Of a DNA stretch of 64,000 nucleotides, positions 55,379-62,634 are shown in pieces. Under the pieces are notes generated by a model. It searched no databases. It saw only the letters and a program-made list of their open reading frames with translations, and was not told the origin of the DNA. The stretch covers positions 1,902,001 to 1,966,000 of the forward strand of contig NZ_CP031555.1 in assembly GCF_003403095.1 (NCBI RefSeq). The letters are read 5' to 3'. Each line of letters starts with the position of its first letter. Positions within the stretch are counted from its first letter, which is position 1. Made by a program: the position numbers and the translations under genes. The stretch is from Thalassospira indica (GTDB lineage: Bacteria > Pseudomonadota > Alphaproteobacteria > Rhodospirillales > Thalassospiraceae).

Positions 55379-56848
55379 ATGAAGATCACGTTTTCCGATC
55401 TCGCCATTCCGAAAGCCGGTGCCGTTATCGCCTTCGCGACCGAGGGTGCCGATCTGATGCCCAGTGCCGTCGCACTTGATGAGGCAACCGGGGGTGCGAT
55501 CACCAAGGCGATCAAGGCGTCGACCTTCAAGGGCAAGTCGGGCCAAAGCCTTCAGGTTCTGGCACCGGCCAATGTCGATCTGTCGCGCGTGATCATTTTC
55601 GGGATCGGCAAGGAAGCCGAGTTTGACGTGATTGCCGCCCAGAAGCTTGGCGGTTCCGTCACCGCCCGCGCGCTTTCCACCGGCGAGAAAGAGCTTTCCG
55701 TTCTGTTCGACATGGAAGGTATGGCGTGTGATTTCGCAACCGGTGCCATGCTGCGCGATTATCGTTTCGATAAATACCGCACCACCGAGACCAAGGAAGA
55801 CAAACCGGTCCTGAAATCACTTGATATCGCCACCCGCGATCACAAGGACGCCAAGAAACAGTTCGATAGTGCCAAAAAGGTCGTCGAAGGCGTGTTCTTC
55901 ACCCGCGATCTGGTATCAGAACCGGCCAACATTCTGTATCCGGAAAGCTTCGCCAAGGAAGTCTCCGCCCTTGAAAAACTGGGTGTCGAGATTGACGTGC
56001 TTGATGAAAAGGAAATGAAGAAGCTTGGCATGGGCGCACTGCTGGGCGTTGCCATGGGCTCGGCCCGCAAACCGGCCATGGTCGTCATGCGCTGGAACGG
56101 TGGCAAGAAAAAGGACGCCCCGGTCGCCTTCGTTGGCAAGGGTGTGACCTTTGATACCGGTGGTATCTCGATCAAACCGGCTGCCGGCATGGAAGACATG
56201 AAATGGGATATGGGCGGTGCCGGTGTGGTATCGGGCCTGATGAAGGCACTGGCCGGTCGTAAGGCGAAATGCAACGTGGTTGCGGTGCTTGGCCTTGTTG
56301 AAAACATGCCGTCCTCAACCGCACAGCGCCCGGGCGATGTGGTTACCTCGATGTCGGGTCAGACGATCGAAGTCATCAATACCGACGCCGAAGGCCGTCT
56401 GGTGCTGTGTGATGCCCTGACCTATGTGCAGCAAAAATACGATCCGCGTCTGATTGTCGATCTCGCGACCCTCACGGGCGCAATCATCATCGCGCTTGGT
56501 CATGAAAATGCCGGTCTGTTTTCCAACAATGATGACTTGGCGTCCCAGATCACCACGGCTGGTCTTGCGGTTGATGAGGGTGTCTGGCGTTTGCCGCTGT
56601 CGCCAGCCTATGACAAGCAGCTTAAATCCGACATTGCCGATATGAAAAACGTTGGCGGTCGTCCGGCGGGATCAATCACCGCGGCCCAGTTCCTCAAGCG
56701 CTTTATCACCAAGGATCGCCCGTGGGCGCATCTTGATATCGCCGCCATGGCCTGGTCAACCGCGGACAAGGAAGTCGTGCCAAAAGGCGGCACCGGCTTT
56801 GGTGTCCGTCTGCTCGATCGCTTTGTTGCCGATAACTACGAGTCCTGA
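55379..56848 (+). CDS. pepA: Leucyl aminopeptidase (M17)
   Basis: A 489-residue M17 metallopeptidase. The ATG at 55379 follows CAGGAG. Metal and active-site motifs are FVGKGVTFDTGGISIKP near residues 253-269 and NTDAEGRLVL near 335-344, the M17 signature. It releases amino-terminal residues from peptides and works as a hexamer with two metal ions. PepA followed by holC is a common gene order in proteobacteria. Confidence 0.95.
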   Translation: MKITFSDLAIPKAGAVIAFATEGADLMPSAVALDEATGGAITKAIKASTFKGKSGQSLQVLAPANVDLSRVIIFGIGKEAEFDVIAAQKLGGSVTARALSTGEKELSVLFDMEGMACDFATGAMLRDYRFDKYRTTETKEDKPVLKSLDIATRDHKDAKKQFDSAKKVVEGVFFTRDLVSEPANILYPESFAKEVSALEKLGVEIDVLDEKEMKKLGMGALLGVAMGSARKPAMVVMRWNGGKKKDAPVAFVGKGVTFDTGGISIKPAAGMEDMKWDMGGAGVVSGLMKALAGRKAKCNVVAVLGLVENMPSSTAQRPGDVVTSMSGQTIEVINTDAEGRLVLCDALTYVQQKYDPRLIVDLATLTGAIIIALGHENAGLFSNNDDLASQITTAGLAVDEGVWRLPLSPAYDKQLKSDIADMKNVGGRPAGSITAAQFLKRFITKDRPWAHLDIAAMAWSTADKEVVPKGGTGFGVRLLDRFVADNYES

Positions 56849-56875
56849 TTTCAGGAACGCATAACTGAATAAAAG

Positions 56876-56911
56876 ACGGGGCAGGGTGATGATCATCTTG
56901 CCCCGTTTTTG
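56876..56911 (+). terminator. Terminator between pepA and holC
   Basis: An eight-pair perfect outer stem, 56876-56883 with 56899-56906, has the palindromic GATGATCATC inside the loop, and five T residues follow. holC starts only 23 bases later, so this may be an attenuator rather than a full stop. Confidence 0.65.
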
Positions 56912-56933
56912 CTTTCGCGATACTCAATTGGCT

Positions 56934-57389
56934 ATGGCTGATATCTGGTTTTACCATCTCACCAGCATGCCGCTGGAACGGGCCTTGCCCACGCTGCTCT
57001 CCAAAACGCTGGAGCGCGAAAAGCGTGCCGTGGTGATGACCGGCGTTGAAGAACGGGTCGAGGCCATCAATACCCTGCTATGGACCTATGACGCCGCAAG
57101 CTGGTTGCCGCATGGCTCCAAGTCCGATGGTGATGCGGAAATGCAGCCGGTCTGGCTGACATCCGAGGATGAAAATCCCAACAATGCCCAGTTCCTGTTC
57201 CTGACCGACCGCGCCATGAGCGACAAGGTCGGCGATTATGAACGCGTGATCATGCTGTTTGATGACCGCGATCACGATGCGGTGGCCGAGGCCCGCACCC
57301 GCTGGAAAGACTGGAAAGACGCCGGACACAAGCTGTCCTACTGGCAGCAAACCCCGCAAGGCGCGTGGGAGAAAAAGGCCGAAAGCTGA
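56934..57389 (+). CDS. holC: DNA polymerase III chi subunit
   Basis: A 151-residue protein. The ATG at 56934 starts MADIWFYHLTS, the HolC amino end. EKRAVVMTGVEERVEAINTLLWTYD and FLPHG-like SWLPHG near residues 50-63 are family features, and LFDDRDHDAVAEARTRW lies near the end. Chi links the clamp loader to SSB. Confidence 0.9.
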   Translation: MADIWFYHLTSMPLERALPTLLSKTLEREKRAVVMTGVEERVEAINTLLWTYDAASWLPHGSKSDGDAEMQPVWLTSEDENPNNAQFLFLTDRAMSDKVGDYERVIMLFDDRDHDAVAEARTRWKDWKDAGHKLSYWQQTPQGAWEKKAES

Positions 57390-57499
57390 GTGCTTTCAGG
57401 GCTGTGTATCGTGCTTGGCAAGACATCAATAAACACATAAAATGCTGTAATATAATGGGTAATCATACGCGCCATGCGTAAAATGCATGATTTTCCCCA

Positions 57500-57528
57500 T
57501 TGAACAATGACACCGGGTCAGATAGACA
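57500..57528 (+). promoter_or_regulatory. Promoter of the met operon leader
   Basis: TTGAAC at 57500-57505 and TAGACA at 57523-57528 are separated by exactly 17 bases. A start near 57535 would begin transcription just at the 5' edge of the riboswitch. Confidence 0.5.
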
Positions 57529-57535
57529 AGGGGTG

Positions 57536-57600
57536 TTGAACGCGCCGATTTGCTCCTCAGCTTGCGGGCGCGCTAAAAATGCGGCTAAAGCGAGAGGGCG
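57536..57600 (+). promoter_or_regulatory. SAM-II riboswitch
   Basis: P1 is 57541-57546 (CGCGCC) with 57567-57572 (GGCGCG). The GATTTG segment follows the 5' strand, and GCTTGC precedes the 3' strand, as in SAM-II. The loop CCTC (57555-57558) pairs with GAGG (57594-57597), giving the pseudoknot, after CGCTAAAAATGCGGCTAAAG, which carries the conserved CTAAA elements. The pseudoknot strand contains GAGAGGG, the ribosome site of the leader ORF. SAM-II binds S-adenosylmethionine and is typical of alphaproteobacteria. Confidence 0.82.
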
Positions 57601-57603
57601 TAT

Positions 57604-57678
57604 ATGCTCCGTATGTACGACCGCCTCGGTAACGCCGCGGCGGTTTTTTTGTATTTACGGAAAGGTTGGGATCCATGA
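57604..57678 (+). CDS. 24-codon leader ORF between riboswitch and metN
   Basis: An ATG lies five bases after the riboswitch's GAGAGGG. The ORF begins [15 protein letters not shown], runs across the terminator hairpin and ends in TGA at 57676-57678, overlapping the metN ATG as ATGA. The peptide is not methionine-rich. It is probably a device for coupling riboswitch state to terminator and metN translation, not a functional protein. Confidence 0.6.
   Translation: MLRMYDRLGNAAAVFLYLRKGWDP
57620..57650 (+). terminator. Terminator inside the met leader
   Basis: ACCGCC (57620-57625) pairs with GGCGGT (57639-57644), with further inner pairs 57627-57629 with 57635-57637, and a run of seven T residues ends at 57650. 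It lies wholly within the leader ORF and 25 bases before metN. Confidence 0.75.
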
Positions 57679-58490
57679 TCCGGCTCTCGAACGTCCAGAA
57701 AACATATGCAGCCCGACGTGGCAGCGACGAACATGTTGCGCTGCGCGGCATCAATCTTGATATCGCTGCTGGCGAAATCGTCGGCGTTATTGGCCGCTCC
57801 GGTGCGGGTAAATCAACCCTGATCCGCTGCATCAACCTGCTTGAAATGCCGACCTCCGGGTCTGTTACGGTTGATGGCACCGATGTCACCCGGCTTTCCA
57901 AACGCGACTTGCCGCTGTTCCGCCGCCAGCTTGGCATGGTGTTTCAGCATTTCAATCTGCTGTCTTCACGCACGGTGTTCGATAATATCGCACTGCCGCT
58001 TGAACTGGCGGGCGCTTCCAAGGCCGATATCGCCAAGGCGGTGGATCCGCTGTTGCCGCTGGTCGGGCTTGAAGACAAGCGTGATCGCTATCCGGCAGAG
58101 TTGTCCGGCGGTCAGAAACAGCGTGTCGGCATTGCGCGCGCACTGTCCTCAAATCCCAAGGTTTTGCTCTGTGACGAGGTGACATCCGCCCTTGATCCGG
58201 AAACTACCCGTCAGATCCTCACACTCCTTAAGGACATCAACAAACGCCTTGGCCTGACCATGGTCGTGATCACCCATGAAATGGCGGTGGTCAAGGCGCT
58301 TTGTGACCGTGTCGCGGTGATGGATGGCGGCGTGATCGTTGAAGAAGGCGGCGTTGAGGGCATCTTTGCCAATCCGACACACGCCACCACGAGGTCGCTT
58401 CTGGCCGATGAATTCATGGATTTCCGTGCTGGTTCCGATGCATCCAGCAGTGCGAACAATACCGGCGGCGCCGTCGGGCAGGAGGGCTAA
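57675..58490 (+). CDS. metN: Methionine ABC importer ATPase MetN
   Basis: A 271-residue ATPase from the ATG at 57675. Walker A is GRSGAGKST near residues 39-47, signature ELSGGQKQR, and Walker [13 protein letters not shown], the CDEATSALD form typical of MetN. It lacks most of the carboxyl NIL regulatory domain present in E. coli MetN, being about 70 residues shorter, so methionine trans-inhibition may be absent and control left to the riboswitch. Confidence 0.93.
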   Translation: MIRLSNVQKTYAARRGSDEHVALRGINLDIAAGEIVGVIGRSGAGKSTLIRCINLLEMPTSGSVTVDGTDVTRLSKRDLPLFRRQLGMVFQHFNLLSSRTVFDNIALPLELAGASKADIAKAVDPLLPLVGLEDKRDRYPAELSGGQKQRVGIARALSSNPKVLLCDEVTSALDPETTRQILTLLKDINKRLGLTMVVITHEMAVVKALCDRVAVMDGGVIVEEGGVEGIFANPTHATTRSLLADEFMDFRAGSDASSSANNTGGAVGQEG

Positions 58491-58493
58491 GTC

Positions 58494-59153
58494 ATGTTTT
58501 CAACCCTTGCACCCATTCTGCTTCAGGCGACCTGGGAAACCCTTTATATGGTCGCGGTCTCGCTGTCGATTGCGACCGCCTTTGGCTTACCACTTGGTGT
58601 TTTGCTCGCAACCTCTGGCCGGGGCGAACTATTTGAAGCCCTTTGGTTCCAGCGCGTGTTTGGTCCGCTGGTCAACGCGACCCGTTCCGTGCCGTTTATC
58701 ATTCTGGCAGTCGCAATCATTCCGTTTACCCGCTTCGTCGTCGGGACCTCCATCGGCACGTCTGCGGCGATTGTGCCGCTGACGGTCGCGGCCATTCCGT
58801 TCATCGCCCGCATCATCGAAGGTGCGATCCGCGAAGTTGATGGCGGTCTGATCGAAGCCGCACAGGCCATGGGGGCGCGCCCGGTACAGGTTGTGACCAA
58901 GGTTCTGCTGCCCGAAGCACTGCCGGGCATCATTCACGGATTGACCCTGACGGCGGTGACGCTGATTGGCTATTCGGCGATGGTCGGTGCGGTGGGGGCC
59001 GGTGGGCTTGGCGACCTTGGCATTCGCTATGGCTATCAACGTTTCCGCCCGGATGTGATGGCGGCGGTTGTCATCACGCTGATTGTCGTGGTGCAGGCGG
59101 TGCAAAGCTTTGGCGATTATCTGGCGCGCAAGGCCGACAAACGAAACATCTGA
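58494..59153 (+). CDS. metI: Methionine ABC importer permease MetI
   Basis: A 219-residue permease with five to six hydrophobic helices. The EAA-type loop is EAAQAMGARPVQVVTKVLLPEALPG near residues 121-145 (key part QAMGARPVQVVTKVLLPEA), and VNATRSVPFIIL near 60-71 is a MetI signature. It begins three bases after metN, so the two are tightly coupled. Confidence 0.95.
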   Translation: MFSTLAPILLQATWETLYMVAVSLSIATAFGLPLGVLLATSGRGELFEALWFQRVFGPLVNATRSVPFIILAVAIIPFTRFVVGTSIGTSAAIVPLTVAAIPFIARIIEGAIREVDGGLIEAAQAMGARPVQVVTKVLLPEALPGIIHGLTLTAVTLIGYSAMVGAVGAGGLGDLGIRYGYQRFRPDVMAAVVITLIVVVQAVQSFGDYLARKADKRNI

Positions 59154-59233
59154 GCCAATAAAATCCAAATGTGAGGAATGCTCACATTCATCGAATTCCC
59201 GCACAAAACAAAATGAAATCAAGGAGTTTTACA

Positions 59234-60034
59234 ATGCGGTTTCTGCTTAAACTGACGGCTGCGGCCGTTCTGGCATCGGCCCTGACCGGTCAGGCACTTG
59301 CCAATGATGCGATCAAAATCGGCGTCACCCCGGGTGCGCATGAAGAAGTCATGGAAGAAGTCGCGAAAGTCGCGGCCACCAAGGGCCTGGACATCGAAAT
59401 CGTCAGCTTCTCGGACTATGTTATTCCTAACCAGGCGCTTGATGATGGCGATCTGGATGCCAATAGCTTCCAGCACAAGCCGTATCTGGATAACCAGATC
59501 AAGGATCGCGGCTATGACCTGTCGGTTGTCGGCTATAACATCCTGACGCCGATGGGCATTTATTCCAACAAAATCAAAAGCCTGGATGACCTGCCTGAGG
59601 GTGCTGAAGTCGGCATTCCGAACGATCCGACCAATGGTGGCCGTGCGTTGCTGGTCCTGCAATCCCAGGGTCTGATCAAGGTTGATCCGGCGGTTGGCCT
59701 TGTCGTCAGCCCGCTTGATATCATCGAAAACCCGAAGAATATCAGCTTTGTAGAGCTTGACGCCGCACAGCTTCCGCGGTCGCTTGATGATCTGGATGCG
59801 TCGGCGATTAACACCAACTACGCACTCGAAGCCGGTCTGAACCCGATCAAGGATTCAATTGCGATCGAAGGCAATGACAGCCCGTATGCCAATGTTATTG
59901 TTACCCAAACCGCCCGCAAGGACGAGCCGTGGGTCAAGACGCTGGTCGAAGCTTATCACGATGATGCGGTCCGCAAATTCATCGACACCAAGTATGAAGG
60001 GTCGGTCCTGCCGGTCTTCAAAATTTCTGAATAA
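59234..60034 (+). CDS. metQ: Methionine-binding periplasmic protein MetQ
   Basis: A 266-residue NlpA-family binding protein. The ATG at 59234 follows AAGGAG. A Sec signal ends ALA near residue 21 with no lipobox cysteine, so it is soluble rather than a lipoprotein. Mature motifs are KIGVTPGAHEEVMEEV and DANSFQHKPYLD, the MetQ ligand region. It feeds D/L-methionine to MetNI. Confidence 0.94.
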   Translation: MRFLLKLTAAAVLASALTGQALANDAIKIGVTPGAHEEVMEEVAKVAATKGLDIEIVSFSDYVIPNQALDDGDLDANSFQHKPYLDNQIKDRGYDLSVVGYNILTPMGIYSNKIKSLDDLPEGAEVGIPNDPTNGGRALLVLQSQGLIKVDPAVGLVVSPLDIIENPKNISFVELDAAQLPRSLDDLDASAINTNYALEAGLNPIKDSIAIEGNDSPYANVIVTQTARKDEPWVKTLVEAYHDDAVRKFIDTKYEGSVLPVFKISE

Positions 60035-60062
60035 TCAGTCCGATTGTTCAAAAGAAATGAAA

Positions 60063-60097
60063 AATCCCGTGAGGCGCGCGCTTCACGGGATTTTTTT
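60063..60097 (+). terminator. Terminator of the met operon
   Basis: A perfect ten-pair stem, 60063-60072 with 60083-60092, is followed by seven T residues. It is 28 bases after the metQ stop. Confidence 0.9.
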
Positions 60098-60155
60098 ATG
60101 TCGCCACCGAAGGACGGTCAAAATCAAATTGTATGAGGATTTGAGTTTGCCCTCA

Positions 60156-61463
60156 TCAGACGTTGCCAAACAGGACATGATCGGCGGTCAGATCATCCTT
60201 GTCGGTGTCTTCGATGATGACGCCAAATGTCCATGGGTCGCCATTGCTGAAATCGACATAGAGATCATCGCCGGTCTGGGTGGTGTGATCGAGGAAGCTG
60301 TCGAAATCCGTGATGCCAGAGCGTTCCTGAAGATCGCTTGTCAGAAGCAGGGTATCGGGATGATTGCCAGTTTCATCGCTGTCACCGGTTTCAAACCCGA
60401 CAACCCGGTCGCGGCTTGAGGCCTCGGCATCGAAAACAAAGGTATCATTGCCGCTATTGCCTTCGAGCCAGTCATTGCCGGCCCCGCCAGACAAAAGGTT
60501 GTCGCCGAAAACCGGATTACCGCCGGGACCGGCACGCAGCGTATCGTGCCCGTCTCCGCCATAGAGCGACACGTCGCGGGTTTCGCCCGTCAGCGTGTCG
60601 TTTCCCGCCTCACCATACAGGTTTTCGCCAAACAGGGTGTCGTCGCCATCACCGCCGTAAATGGTGTCATTTCCGCGATTGCCGACAAGACGGTTGTCGC
60701 CTTCATCGCCGATGATCAGGTCGCTTTGATTGCTGCCATCGACATTTTCGATGCTGATGAAATGATCGCCGGTGCGGCCCGTGCCGGTTGCAAGATTGAT
60801 GACCGGTTGTGGGCCATGTTCGCCATAAGGCGCATCATTGCCCCAGCCGGCGATATAGCTGATGGTGTCAATCCCGTCACCCCCATCAAAGATATTTGTG
60901 CGGTCCTCGGAAAAGTCGGTGCTGGCCGCGGCATAGAAGGTATCATCGCCGCCTTGTCCCTGCATGACGTCACCGTCATCGGTGCGGTTGTAGACCTGAT
61001 AAAAGGCGTTCTTGCCGTCATCGCCAATCAACACATCGCCATAGGTCGTATCGCGGATATCCTCGATATTGAAATAGCGGTCGCCTTCGGCATCCCCGCC
61101 AAGCCCGATACCGGTTTCGAGATTGACATAGACGCCCTGGTTTTCGGGATTGCGACTATATCCGAAGCTGATTTCATCGCGGCCCGGACCACCATCGATA
61201 ACATCGGCCCCCGGGCCACCGGTCAGTTCATCGTTGCCCGGCCCGCCAATCAGTGTGTCGTTGCCGTCACCGCCATCAAGTTCGTCATGTCCGGCCCCGC
61301 CATCAAGCGTATCGTTCCCAGGCCCACGATAGCCGCCGGAAAGAGAATCATTCCCGCCAAGGGCACGAATGTAATCGTCGCCCTCGAGCCCGGATATCCG
61401 GTCATCCTGTTCTGTTCCAATCAGATTGTCGTCACCCTCGGTTCCTACGATGTAATTAACCAT
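60156..61463 (-). CDS. RTX / hemolysin-type calcium-binding repeat protein
   Basis: The start at 61463 follows CAGGAG and gives 435 residues without a Sec signal. Nearly the whole length is nonapeptide GGxGxDxLx repeats, densest near residues 30-110 and 245-335 (for example GGDGNDTLIGGPGNDELTGG). They form a calcium-binding beta-roll, and the tail holds the last repeat block and an FDSFLDHT segment. Such proteins leave through type I secretion, but no exporter genes are adjacent. No enzymatic domain is visible. Confidence 0.85.
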   Translation of the reverse strand: MVNYIVGTEGDDNLIGTEQDDRISGLEGDDYIRALGGNDSLSGGYRGPGNDTLDGGAGHDELDGGDGNDTLIGGPGNDELTGGPGADVIDGGPGRDEISFGYSRNPENQGVYVNLETGIGLGGDAEGDRYFNIEDIRDTTYGDVLIGDDGKNAFYQVYNRTDDGDVMQGQGGDDTFYAAASTDFSEDRTNIFDGGDGIDTISYIAGWGNDAPYGEHGPQPVINLATGTGRTGDHFISIENVDGSNQSDLIIGDEGDNRLVGNRGNDTIYGGDGDDTLFGENLYGEAGNDTLTGETRDVSLYGGDGHDTLRAGPGGNPVFGDNLLSGGAGNDWLEGNSGNDTFVFDAEASSRDRVVGFETGDSDETGNHPDTLLLTSDLQERSGITDFDSFLDHTTQTGDDLYVDFSNGDPWTFGVIIEDTDKDDLTADHVLFGNV

Positions 61464-61590
61464 GCCAGACTCCTGCATGAAGTGCCTTTACCCCGGCAAT
61501 CCAAGGTTGCGTTGGAATTTTGGCGACTTGATGACTGGTTGCCGACGGGCTTGTTCCGTGCGGAAGTGCTGCGCAAATGGCAGAAACAAC

Positions 61591-61621
61591 ACAGGCCCGC
61601 AATCATGTATTGCGGGCCTGT
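61591..61621. terminator. Strong hairpin, terminator of the vanished ABC-F gene
   Basis: A perfect 13-pair stem, 61591-61603 with 61609-61621, has a five-base loop, located 27 bases beyond the stop of the ABC-F remnant on the minus strand. It is probably the old terminator of that gene. Confidence 0.7.
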
Positions 61622-61647
61622 GTGTTGATCAGATTGAGGCGAGGGTG

Positions 61648-61800
61648 TCAGGCGACCATCGCGTCGTATTCTTTCTGCTTGTCGCGCCATTTCTGTTCGA
61701 CCATGGCAAGTTCGTTTTCGATCTGGCCGAGTTCCTTTTGGATGGCGGCGAGTTTTTGGGCGTTGGCGTCTTCGTAGAGCGACGGGTCATGGATTATCGG
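61648..61800 (-). pseudogene. 3' remnant of an ABC-F family ATPase gene
   Basis: On the minus strand the frame ending in TGA at 61650-61648 reads DPSLYEDANAQKLAAIQ and then KELGQIENELAMVEQKW, a charged coiled coil of the kind that closes Uup/YheS-type ABC-F proteins. There is no start codon and no ATPase domain; upstream the same frame meets the DUF899 stop codon at 61815-61813. So only about 50 codons survive. Confidence 0.6.
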
Positions 61801-61812
61801 GGTTTGTACCGA

Positions 61813-62541
61813 TCAATGGCAGCATGCGCCCGCTGTTTTGTGGTCTTCATACTGATCGTGCAGCTTTACCCAACTCATCGTGCCGTTTTCGTTGCGACCA
61901 AAGGGCGTGAGATCAAGAAAGGCATGCGCCCCGATCAACGGATCGCCCCCACGGCTGTAGGATGAATAGGTGTGGAAAATCTCGTTGGTGTCGGGATCGC
62001 GGTAAAACACGCTGATGCCGTGCAAGTCTTCCATCTTGCCGCTATAGGGCGCGAAATTGTAGGTCGTCTTGCCCGCTTCGACATCATCGGGGCGGAAGGA
62101 GGCATCAAAATCATAATTGAAATCGCTGCCATGCGAGGACACCCACGGGAAATGCCAGTTCATCCGTTTCTTGAAGGGCAGGAATTCCGCCAGCGGGGCA
62201 CGCGAGACCACTATCAGGGTCACGTCATGATGACGCAGATGCAGATTGGCGCCGTCAAAATGATCGGCAAGGAAGGAACAGCCGTCACAGCCTTCTTGCC
62301 AGCCGGGGCCGAACATGAAGTGATAAACGATCATTTGACTGCGACCGTCAAACAGCTCGCCGAGCGACTTTTTGCCGGTGGGCGTGTCGAATTCATACTC
62401 CTTGTCGACCTTGACCCAGGGCAAGGCACGGCGTTCTTCACACAGACGGTCCCACGCACGCATATGGTGTTTTTCACGTTTCAGGTGCGCCTTGCGGGCT
62501 TCGAGCCATTCTGCGCGGGAGACGATTTGGGGACGGGTCAT
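61813..62541 (-). CDS. DUF899 family protein (thioredoxin-like)
   Basis: A 242-residue protein starting MTRPQIVSRAEWLEARKAHL, with the DUF899 signatures FMFGPGWQEGCDGCSFLADHFDG (key part GPGWQEGCDGCSF near residues 77-89) and VSRAPLAEFLPFKKRM near 111-126. The CDGC pair sits where thioredoxin-like folds place their redox cysteines. Function unknown. The tail ACCH adds two cysteines. Downstream is the ABC-F remnant, a rearrangement junction. Confidence 0.88.
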   Translation of the reverse strand: MTRPQIVSRAEWLEARKAHLKREKHHMRAWDRLCEERRALPWVKVDKEYEFDTPTGKKSLGELFDGRSQMIVYHFMFGPGWQEGCDGCSFLADHFDGANLHLRHHDVTLIVVSRAPLAEFLPFKKRMNWHFPWVSSHGSDFNYDFDASFRPDDVEAGKTTYNFAPYSGKMEDLHGISVFYRDPDTNEIFHTYSSYSRGGDPLIGAHAFLDLTPFGRNENGTMSWVKLHDQYEDHKTAGACCH

Positions 62542-62634
62542 ATCGGTTCTCCTTTTCCGTCGGGTTCGTCGGGGGGAATGTTTCCCGTGTGTCGGGCACC
62601 GCCGAGATTGACGCAGTGCCCGTGCCTCGTGTTT

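Noticed and set aside
60546..61628. Long plus-strand ORF (360 codons) opposite the RTX gene
   Set aside because: It is the mirror of Gly/Asp repeats, giving repetitive Ala/Val/Ile-rich sequence with no domain and no good ribosome site.
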